From Methanobacteriota archaeon (GTDB lineage: Archaea; Thermoplasmatota; DTKX01; GCA-020343715), in NCBI GenBank assembly GCA_030594725.1, contig JAUVEQ010000152.1, forward strand, positions 1 to 7,143: 7,143 bases of DNA, given 5' to 3'. Numbering within the stretch: position 1 is the stretch's first letter; every line of letters starts with the position of its first letter. Position numbers and translations under genes: made by a program. Under the pieces are notes generated by a model, which saw only the letters and a program-made list of their open reading frames with translations, was not told the DNA's origin and did no database searches. This document shows positions 1 through 5,489 of this stretch, in pieces.

Positions 1-637
1 ACCATTGGTAATGGTGCTCCTTGATGTACCAAAGGGGCATCTTGCCCGTCTTGAATATGCACCTCATGGATATAGGGTCCCACTCACGTATGAGGTAGAG
101 TATCCTGAAGAGCGCCAGGAATGCGACGAGTGCACCCGCCACGACATGGATGGCGCTGCCAGACTCGCCGAAGGTCCCGATGAACAGGGCGGTGACCGCG
201 GCCAGGGTGAGGGTGTAGAAGGTGGCCAGGTACGACATCCTCTGGTTCGCCTTGTACTTGAACGACGAGCGGCCTTCCTTCTGACGGGAAATGAACAACG
301 CGTACATAGCAGCGTCCATAGTGTCCTTGAACTCCTCGGAGACGTTCTTTGGGAGGATCGGCTTCACCTTCTGACGCACGTGCATGATTATGTGCACGAT
401 GCCAAGGACCGCCAGGCCTGCACCGAAGATCACATGGGCGCCCAGGGTCCCATCCGGGGTGGGGATGAGCAGGTCGCCGCCGAAGATATTGAACGTCTCC
501 AGGAACCAGTCACGGACCAGGAGGGCTCCGGTGATGGCCAGGGGGATGAACACCAGCACGACGGCCCAGTGCATGGCAATGACCTTGGTGCCGTACCTGA
601 CGATCTCCTCGTCGGGATTCTCCTCCTCCTCCTCCAT
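1..637 (-). CDS. Cytochrome b, formate dehydrogenase gamma / Ni-hydrogenase cytochrome b type (partial, 3' end off window)
   Basis: A di-haem b membrane protein that would pass electrons between the membrane quinone pool and a partner protein. 212 residues are visible, ending in ...EHHYQW at the edge. About four membrane segments are seen: near 18-41 (with the family-like MHWAVVLVF and an LAITGALL stretch), 67-88, 135-156 and 160-184. The soluble stretch before segment 3 contains FKYKANQRMSY, resembling the KYNxGQK motif of formate dehydrogenase gamma subunits. Candidate haem ligands are H23, H68, H82 (also H86) and H164. Arg178 sits 14 residues after H164, where E. coli FdnI has a second His in its last helix. 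The start is the ATG at 637, preceded by a strong Shine-Dalgarno that overlaps the stop of the 13-haem gene, so the two are probably co-translated. The N-terminus is acidic (MEEEEENPDEE). No formate dehydrogenase or hydrogenase subunit is in view, so the partner is most simply the adjacent cytochrome c. Confidence 0.85.
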   Translation of the reverse strand, partial: MEEEEENPDEEIVRYGTKVIAMHWAVVLVFIPLAITGALLVRDWFLETFNIFGGDLLIPTPDGTLGAHVIFGAGLAVLGIVHIIMHVRQKVKPILPKNVSEEFKDTMDAAMYALFISRQKEGRSSFKYKANQRMSYLATFYTLTLAAVTALFIGTFGESGSAIHVVAGALVAFLALFRILYLIREWDPISMRCIFKTGKMPLWYIKEHHYQW

Positions 638-644
638 CTGTTCT

Positions 645-652
645 CCCTCCTC
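645..652 (-). promoter_or_regulatory. Shine-Dalgarno of the cytochrome b gene
   Basis: Read on the minus strand, GAGGAGGG lies seven bases before the ATG at 637 and overlaps the TGA stop (653-651) of the upstream 13-haem cytochrome gene. It fixes the start of the cytochrome b and indicates translational coupling of the pair. Confidence 0.7.
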
Positions 653-1934
653 AATGGTAGAAATTCGTTCCGTGACAGTAATCCCAATTACATCCTATCG
701 TTTCCGGTGTGTGCCATTCTGGGAGCTCGTCACCGTGACAGCTGACGCAGTCGTCGAAGACGACTCGGAGCCCATGGTCGTCGTGGCATGAAACGCAGTC
801 GAGGTCACCGTGGATGGCGCTGCGACTGAGCCGGCCGACCTCTGAACTATGGCAAGCCTTGCAGAACTCGTTCTCGATCCCGTCCACCTCGATATAGGAG
901 ATCTTCGTCCTGTTGTGGATCCCGCCCAGCTTCTCCATGCCCAAATGGCACTGGGCACAGTCGTCGAAGGGAGGCTCCATGTCGTGGATGGGTATGCTCG
1001 GCTCATGCTCCAAGTGACACGATGTGCAATCGCCATAGAGCTCGTGTGCCAGGGGTGTGGCCGAGCTGTTCAGGGCCCGGTACTCTCCGATATGGCAATC
1101 CGAGCAGAACTCGGCATCGATGAGGTCTGGATAATCCCCGAAGGGGATCTGGGCATCGCCAGGATGGGCCCTGTCGTGACAGTCCATGCAGTCGCCGCCG
1201 GACCTTGCTCCGTGGTTATCGAGGGATGTTAGGAAATCATCGATCTCCGTCCCGTGACAGACCGTGCAGGCCTCTTCGGTGTAACCTATGCCTCCGTCGT
1301 GTGCTTGGTGGCAGTCACCGCAGAAGGTTCCCTCCACGTGGATCTCGACCGTGGTGTTGATGGCGGTGGTCACGTGGACGGGCAAGGGGGCGTAATCGCC
1401 GTCGTGACATTTGGTGCACCACAGCGGGTGTACATCCCCGCCCAGATTCCCCGGTTCGTACTTTCCCATGACCTCGTAGTACGCCTCGTGTGGAACTTCC
1501 ATCCACACGTCGATCTGCCCACCCCATCCTGGACCTGTATGGCAGTCCAGGCAGGTGACGCCACGGGAAGCATGGTCGCTGAGCATCGTGTTGTTCCCTG
1601 GGTTGTTGTAGGACACGTAGAGCGGTTCCATGGCGTGGCAGTACTCTCCGCACAGCCCAGGGGCCTCGTGGACCTCGAGGAAGGACCCGACCGCCAGGAT
1701 GCCCGTGCCCAAGATGAGGGGGACGAGGAGAACGAGGATGAAGGATGTGGGTGTGACCTTGAATTCCTTCCCGGACATCGCCTTGACGACAAGCACCATG
1801 ACGAGGGCAACGCTGATGGCGATCACCATGAAAAGGACTGAGCCGGTTCCAAAAGCTGACAGGATTATCACCAATTTATTCCGAAGTTGCTGTGGCGTTG
1901 TCGGCTGTTCACATTCGACTCTCCCAACTGCCAT
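651..1934 (-). CDS. NapC/NirT-like membrane-anchored 13-haem cytochrome c
   Basis: 427 residues. Two membrane segments (about 21-50 and 65-87) flank a Lys-containing loop (K51, K56, K59), which places the haem domain outside the cell membrane. Right after segment 2 comes CGEYCHAM (95-102), matching the first NapC/NrfH haem with its following Met but spaced CX3CH. GVTCLDCH (126-132) then matches NapC haem 2. Canonical CX2CH motifs start at C128, C173, C205, C223, C249, C277, C303, C326, C358, C380 and C396. The last motif, C415-H421, is CX4CH. That makes 13 potential c-haems, against about four in NapC or NrfH. Residues 276-330 and 357-400 look like a duplicated tri-haem unit. In NapC/NirT proteins this fold oxidises membrane quinol. 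The cytochrome b gene follows 13 nt downstream, so the pair probably works as a quinol:cytochrome c electron-exit complex (inference). The start is the first ATG; no clear Shine-Dalgarno precedes it, and a TTG at residue 21 is a less likely alternative. Confidence 0.9.
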   Translation of the reverse strand: MAVGRVECEQPTTPQQLRNKLVIILSAFGTGSVLFMVIAISVALVMVLVVKAMSGKEFKVTPTSFILVLLVPLILGTGILAVGSFLEVHEAPGLCGEYCHAMEPLYVSYNNPGNNTMLSDHASRGVTCLDCHTGPGWGGQIDVWMEVPHEAYYEVMGKYEPGNLGGDVHPLWCTKCHDGDYAPLPVHVTTAINTTVEIHVEGTFCGDCHQAHDGGIGYTEEACTVCHGTEIDDFLTSLDNHGARSGGDCMDCHDRAHPGDAQIPFGDYPDLIDAEFCSDCHIGEYRALNSSATPLAHELYGDCTSCHLEHEPSIPIHDMEPPFDDCAQCHLGMEKLGGIHNRTKISYIEVDGIENEFCKACHSSEVGRLSRSAIHGDLDCVSCHDDHGLRVVFDDCVSCHGDELPEWHTPETIGCNWDYCHGTNFYH

Positions 1935-1973
1935 TGTCCAGGGCCGAATTCACAGGGTAATTACATGACCATC

Positions 1974-1982
1974 ATTTAAACT
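1974..1982 (-). promoter_or_regulatory. Possible archaeal TATA box of the 13-haem cytochrome / cytochrome b operon
   Basis: On the minus strand AGTTTAAAT lies about 40-48 nt before the ATG at 1934. Transcription would start near 1950-1955 and give a leader of roughly 16-21 nt. The match to a TATA box is weaker than the one in front of ccmF. A copy of the AATGAACAA repeat sits directly upstream, where a BRE or an operator would be. Confidence 0.35.
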
Positions 1983-2043
1983 TTGTTCATTGGTTAGGAT
2001 ATTTGTCTCACATACATCCACTTTTTTCTCCTCGTTGTTCATT
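1983..2043. repeat. Pair of direct repeats TTGTTCATT in the divergent promoter region
   Basis: Identical 9-mers lie at 1983-1991 and 2035-2043 (AATGAACAA on the minus strand), 52 bp apart start to start, close to five helical turns. The first abuts the proposed minus-strand TATA box. They could be operator half-sites or chance in AT-rich DNA. The rest of the 1935-2181 gap holds the two TATA boxes and nothing else I can support. Confidence 0.25.
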
Positions 2044-2150
2044 CCTTGTGATAGATTGTTGGAAAAGTTATGCATTTGTCCGGAAAATCGTCAAAAAGTG
2101 ACTGGCACGTTGTTCCGAGTCGTCACCTGGGCCCCTAATCCAGTGTAAGG

Positions 2151-2160
2151 TTTTTATATA
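2151..2160 (+). promoter_or_regulatory. Archaeal TATA box of the ccmF-ubiA operon (leaderless)
   Basis: TTTTTATATA is centred about 26 nt before the A of the ccmF ATG at 2182. That is the usual distance from an archaeal TATA box to the transcription start, so the mRNA would begin at or within a base or two of the start codon. No Shine-Dalgarno lies before the ATG, as expected for a leaderless transcript. The abrupt AT-rich run in otherwise GC-rich sequence supports the call. Confidence 0.7.
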
Positions 2161-2181
2161 GCAAGGGCCTTCGCCGGCCTT

Positions 2182-4320
2182 ATGGCCCTCGGTAATGATC
2201 TAGTGTACCTGAGTCTCCTCTTGGCCATCGGGGGGATGATCACTTCCGTGCTAAGGCTCTTGGGTTGGGACAGGCGGTTCTTGTACCTCTCCCGCTTCAT
2301 CACGCTCACCCTGTTCTTCCTCATCACGGGCATAGTGGTGTACTATTACTACATCTTCATGACGTCGGACATGACGTACTACTACGTCTGGCAGTATTCC
2401 AGCGTGGACCTGGAGGCCAAGTACAAGTTCTCTGCCGTCCTGGCGGGCCTGGCCGGCAGTCTGCTCTTCTGGGTCTGGTGGATCATCATACCATGGTTCA
2501 TCGAAGAGGTCAGGGCGATGGGCCGGAAGATCGACTCGAATACCCTTGACATCGCCCGCCTGGCCACCTTCGGGGTCATGGCAGTGCTCATCTACGTGCT
2601 CTCGGTGTACGAGCTGTTCGCCCTGACCCCCCAGAATGCTCTGGACTCGAAGCCCGACGGCAACGGCCTGAACGCCCTGCTCCAGACGGACCTCATGATA
2701 ATCCACCCGCCGGTGGTGTTCGTGGCGTACGGCGTCCTGGTCATCCCCTTCGCAGCGGCCTTCGCCTTCTTGCTAACCGGGCACAAGGACTGGACCCGTC
2801 TTTCGGTCTTCTGGGGCAGATTCGGCTGGCTCATGCTGACCACGGGCATCGGCATCGGAGCGCTATGGGCGTACACCGTCCTGGGCTGGGGAGGTTACTG
2901 GGCATGGGATCCCATCGAGACATCCTCCCTCCTTCCATGGTTCCTCTTGACGGCGTTCCTGCACGCCCAGCTGATGTACACACGGAAGGGCGACTATCCC
3001 ATCCTAGCACCGTTCCTGGGCATAACCTCGTTCATCCTGGTGGTGTTCGCCACCTTCGCAACGCGGGCCGCAGGGTTGTGGGCCTCGGTGCACTCCTATG
3101 GCGATGCGGACCTCTCCATGACCCCATGGGAGCGGTTCGTGGAGATCATGGACACGATACCCTCGGTCAGGGTGTACATGTGGTTCATGGTCATCGCGTT
3201 CGTGATCACGTTGATCATCGTCTTCCGGGCCTATGCCAAGAAGAGGAGGGACGAGGGGGAGGTGGAGGAGCGCTACTACACCCTCTCCGAGCTGATCGAG
3301 GACGACATGCTGATGTTCGCGACGATCATCATGCTGGTCCTCACCACCATCGTGACCTTCTTCATCCTCATGAGCGGCATGGACGGCCTTGGTCCCGAGG
3401 ACTTCGACAGACCCATCGGCTTCCTGGCCATGATCGGGGTCCTCCTGCTCTTCGTCTGCCTGGTCTGGAGGGACCTGGGCAGGAAGAGGGTTGCCCAGAT
3501 CGTGGGAGCAACGGCCCTGGCCGCGGCGATGGCCGCCTTGATCTTCCGTGACGATATGGCCGTGGCCGTAACCTTCCCGATACTGATCGTGGGCCTGGTC
3601 GGGGCGGTCTACAAGGCCGGCAAGAGCTTCAACCGCAAGCGACTGTGGGCATCCCTCAAACTGGTCTCGGCCCACATCATACACGTCTCTGTCGTGCTCA
3701 TCATCCTCGGTTACATAGGAAGCAGCTACCTTCGGGAAGAGACCATATTGAACCTTGAGGTGGATGGTCCTGCCGAGGACTTCGAGGGATACTCCATAAG
3801 TTCCACGGACATAGAGAGTGGCCCCGATTACGTCTGGACCGAGGTCGAGGTGAACCGGGGCGACCGTCACATCGGTACAGAGAAGACTGGCGCCAACTAC
3901 ATCAATGGTCAGTGGCGCACCGAGGTGGCGGTCATCTGGACCGTTCAAGAGGATATCTACCTCATCTACGCCAACTCGACCTCCTCGGGCGGCGTAAACT
4001 TCGTCAACGTCTCCGTCACGGTCCTGCCCTTCATGAACGCCCTGTGGTTGGGAATGTACCTCATGATGTTCGGCATCGGTGCGCGGATCTTCTTCGAGTT
4101 CATGGTGAGAAGGAAGAGGGCCCAGAGGGAGTTCGCGGGCGAGGACAAGGGTGCTCGCGACCACGAGCCCGAAGAGGATGACACGGATTACGATGAGGAC
4201 GGGGACTATTATTACGATGGGGAGGACGATAAGGAGGAAGAGGACTCCACCACCGAAGAAGAGGAACATGACGATTCCTATTTCGAGGACCTGCTAGAGG
4301 AAGAACTGAAGCGGATATAG
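2182..4320 (+). CDS. ccmF: Cytochrome c haem lyase subunit CcmF with acidic C-terminal tail
   Basis: A polytopic membrane protein of System I cytochrome c maturation that transfers haem from holo-CcmE to the CX2CH cysteines on the outer face of the membrane. It has 712 residues; E. coli CcmF has 647. The haem-binding WWD motif is WGGYWAWDP (236-244). Expected histidines are present: H175 in IIHPP, H261 in AFLHA just after WWD, H304 in WASVHSYG, and H498/H501 in AHIIHVSV. They fit the two external-haem and two membrane-haem ligands of E. coli CcmF. The external domain (about 515-612) and last membrane helix (about 617-641) follow family order. After the basic stretch RRKRAQR comes a roughly 62-residue tail in which 32 residues are Asp or Glu; E. 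coli CcmF lacks one, and by the positive-inside rule it is cytoplasmic. The start is supported by the TATA spacing. The stop abuts the ubiA start, forming an operon. The divergent multihaem genes are likely clients. No other ccm gene is visible. Confidence 0.95.
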   Translation: MALGNDLVYLSLLLAIGGMITSVLRLLGWDRRFLYLSRFITLTLFFLITGIVVYYYYIFMTSDMTYYYVWQYSSVDLEAKYKFSAVLAGLAGSLLFWVWWIIIPWFIEEVRAMGRKIDSNTLDIARLATFGVMAVLIYVLSVYELFALTPQNALDSKPDGNGLNALLQTDLMIIHPPVVFVAYGVLVIPFAAAFAFLLTGHKDWTRLSVFWGRFGWLMLTTGIGIGALWAYTVLGWGGYWAWDPIETSSLLPWFLLTAFLHAQLMYTRKGDYPILAPFLGITSFILVVFATFATRAAGLWASVHSYGDADLSMTPWERFVEIMDTIPSVRVYMWFMVIAFVITLIIVFRAYAKKRRDEGEVEERYYTLSELIEDDMLMFATIIMLVLTTIVTFFILMSGMDGLGPEDFDRPIGFLAMIGVLLLFVCLVWRDLGRKRVAQIVGATALAAAMAALIFRDDMAVAVTFPILIVGLVGAVYKAGKSFNRKRLWASLKLVSAHIIHVSVVLIILGYIGSSYLREETILNLEVDGPAEDFEGYSISSTDIESGPDYVWTEVEVNRGDRHIGTEKTGANYINGQWRTEVAVIWTVQEDIYLIYANSTSSGGVNFVNVSVTVLPFMNALWLGMYLMMFGIGARIFFEFMVRRKRAQREFAGEDKGARDHEPEEDDTDYDEDGDYYYDGEDDKEEEDSTTEEEEHDDSYFEDLLEEELKRI

Positions 4321-5214
4321 ATGACAGAGTCGGGGGAAGTCAGGGGGCCTGTGGTCTTTGGCCAGGTCCACGTGCCGACGCTCCTCATACCCGTCGGCCC
4401 ATTCTACATAGGATGGGTGCTGGCTGCAGAGACGCTGTTGCCCACCGAGGCGTCCTTCTTCATCGCCCTCGTCTCCATATTCCCTTTCCTTGGACTAGGC
4501 ACTCTGCTTCTCAATGACGCCTACGACCGCGAGGTGGACGCCCTCAGCACGCGTAAGGGGAACTATGCTTCCAGCACGGGTCGTTTGAACGGCGGGACCT
4601 TGAAGAGATACGCTGCCATATCCTTCGCCGTCTCGCTCCTCTTGGCCCTCCTGGTCTCCCTTGGGTTCCTCGTGGTCATCGCCATGCTCGTCGTTCTGGC
4701 GGTACTGTACTCGAAGCCGCCTATCCAGTTGTCGAGAAGGCCCGGACTGGACCTGGCCGCGAACGCCCTTGGCATAGGGGTCCTTTGCACCATCGCGGGG
4801 TGGGTGGTCGAGGCGCCCTCGTCCCTCCCCCCCACCGCGTGGCTGGTGACCAGCGCCCTCGGGACCAGCACGTTCTTCATGCTCCCCGCCTTGATGGACC
4901 ACGTCAGCGACGAGAGGGGAGGCAAGGTGAGCATAGTGGTGGCCCTGGGATGGCGTCGGGCATGCCTCCTGGGAGCCGTGCTCATAGGCCTTGCAGACGT
5001 GGGCATCGTCTACATGTCACTGAACTCGATAATCCTGAACCCCGACTTCCTCTGGGTCGCCTGGGTGATAATCCTGGGGGAGCTCATCGTATTCCCGCTC
5101 CTCGCATTCCGTCGGGACCTCGTGAAGCCGCTGACGAGCGCCATGGGAGGTCTCCTCTTCGCTGGCAACCTCCTCATCGTCCTGAGCTACCTCGGGATGC
5201 TCGGTCCCTTCTAA
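4321..5214 (+). CDS. UbiA-family membrane prenyltransferase
   Basis: 297 residues, mostly hydrophobic, with about 7-9 membrane segments. UbiA enzymes attach a polyprenyl chain from its diphosphate to an aromatic ring, haem or lipid head group. The first Asp-rich motif is N65-D66-A-Y-D69-R-E-V-D73, the NDxxDxxxD signature that binds diphosphate through Mg2+. The second is D193-H-V-S-D197 followed by ERGGK, matching DxxxDxxxGK. LYSKPPIQL (129-137) matches the family's YSxPP region. Both catalytic motifs look intact. The ATG follows the ccmF TAG with zero spacing and no strong Shine-Dalgarno, so translation is probably coupled to ccmF. Substrate is not decidable by eye: menaquinone-type synthesis, haem O synthesis and archaeal lipid ether synthesis all use this family. 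Beside cytochromes and ccmF, a quinone or haem role is most attractive (inference). Downstream of the first motif, GNYASSTGRL stands where relatives often have an RPxxSGR-type sequence. Confidence 0.88.
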   Translation: MTESGEVRGPVVFGQVHVPTLLIPVGPFYIGWVLAAETLLPTEASFFIALVSIFPFLGLGTLLLNDAYDREVDALSTRKGNYASSTGRLNGGTLKRYAAISFAVSLLLALLVSLGFLVVIAMLVVLAVLYSKPPIQLSRRPGLDLAANALGIGVLCTIAGWVVEAPSSLPPTAWLVTSALGTSTFFMLPALMDHVSDERGGKVSIVVALGWRRACLLGAVLIGLADVGIVYMSLNSIILNPDFLWVAWVIILGELIVFPLLAFRRDLVKPLTSAMGGLLFAGNLLIVLSYLGMLGPF

Positions 5215-5222
5215 TATCGCTG

Positions 5223-5324
5223 TGAGGTGATATTGGATGAGGCATCTCCATAGAACACTTGGATATCACGAGAACGGGCCATCCTCGTGTATCATGTCTA
5301 TGAGAGTTCAGGCCGATCACCTCA
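5223..5324. repeat. Nested imperfect palindrome (extended fold-back) in the convergent intergenic gap
   Basis: Three inverted-repeat arm pairs share nearly one centre. The outer pair is TGAGGTGAT (5223-5231) with ATCACCTCA (5316-5324), 9 bp perfect. The middle pair is CTCCATAGA (5246-5254) with TCTATGAGAG (5297-5306), 9 bp with one bulged base. The inner pair is GATATCACGAG (5262-5272) with CTCGTGTATC (5284-5293), 10 bp with one bulge and an 11-nt loop. GGC (5241-5243) with GCC (5312-5314) adds three pairs between outer and middle arms. The whole would fold into one long interrupted hairpin in RNA of either strand. It could be a structured 3' region, a small RNA, or a small palindromic mobile element; the sequence alone does not decide. 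Confidence 0.6.
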
Positions 5325-5380
5325 GACTGGCTCTTGTTGAAGAAGGCCCTGATCCACAGATCCACCCTAGGTATGTGTGA
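5237..5380 (+). CDS. Possible 47-aa small protein of unknown function
   Basis: An ATG at 5237 is preceded by GAGGTGAT (5224-5231), a strong Shine-Dalgarno match with 5-nt spacing, and opens a 47-codon frame ending in TGA at 5378-5380. It begins 22 nt after the ubiA stop and could be the third gene of the ccmF operon. The product starts MRHLHRTLGYHENGPS and ends DPQIHPRYV. It is hydrophilic, with no membrane segment, one Cys and no haem motif. I do not recognise it. Most of the frame lies inside the nested palindrome, and the Shine-Dalgarno is part of the outer arm, so the frame may be a by-product of that structure. If translated, its initiation region could be hidden by the outer stem. Confidence 0.3.
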   Translation: MRHLHRTLGYHENGPSSCIMSMRVQADHLRLALVEEGPDPQIHPRYV

Positions 5381-5426
5381 GGTGAAAATTCAAGAAAGAG
5401 CCTAGGGGCACGAGATACTATCAAAT

Positions 5427-5471
5427 AAAAAAAAGAGGGAGGGATATGGGCAGAGCCTTTCCGCCCATATC
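5427..5471 (-). terminator. Hairpin plus T-run terminator of the tail-anchored multihaem cytochrome gene
   Basis: GATATGGGC (5443-5451) and GCCCATATC (5463-5471) form a perfect 9-bp stem with an 11-nt loop. On the minus strand, after a short purine/pyrimidine spacer, eight T residues follow (A-run 5427-5434 on plus). The hairpin begins 18 nt past the TAG stop of the cytochrome gene. The oligo-T tract alone would be an archaeal-type terminator; the hairpin strengthens the call. On the plus strand the hairpin has no T-run after it, so it is not an obvious terminator for ubiA. Confidence 0.7.
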
Positions 5472-5489
5472 GTTGGGATGTGTAGTTCC

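Noticed and set aside
5..745. Long plus-strand open frame over the cytochrome b and the end of the 13-haem gene
   Set aside because: It is antisense to well-supported genes and its translation is low-complexity with no domain. It exists because GC-rich codons leave few stops on the opposite strand.
1950..2075. 41-codon minus-strand frame just before the 13-haem cytochrome (alternative ATG at 2042)
   Set aside because: Neither ATG has a Shine-Dalgarno, it lies in AT-rich promoter DNA, and the proposed TATA box falls inside it. It could be real only if the promoter is further upstream.
2096..2137. GTGAC...GTCAC inverted repeat upstream of the ccmF TATA box
   Set aside because: Only five matching bases per arm with a long spacer; expected by chance.
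3004..4269. 421-codon minus-strand frame opposite ccmF
   Set aside because: Antisense shadow of ccmF, rich in His, Asp and Glu as expected from reversed membrane-protein codons; no start signal.
5213..5234. AATATC / GATATT hairpin just after the ubiA stop as a terminator
   Set aside because: Only 6 bp, no following T-run, and it competes with the longer nested fold-back that uses the same bases.
5365..5407. CCCTAGG / CCTAGGG inverted repeat
   Set aside because: Seven pairs around a 29-nt loop, and CCTAGG is itself palindromic, so the pairing is easy to get by chance.
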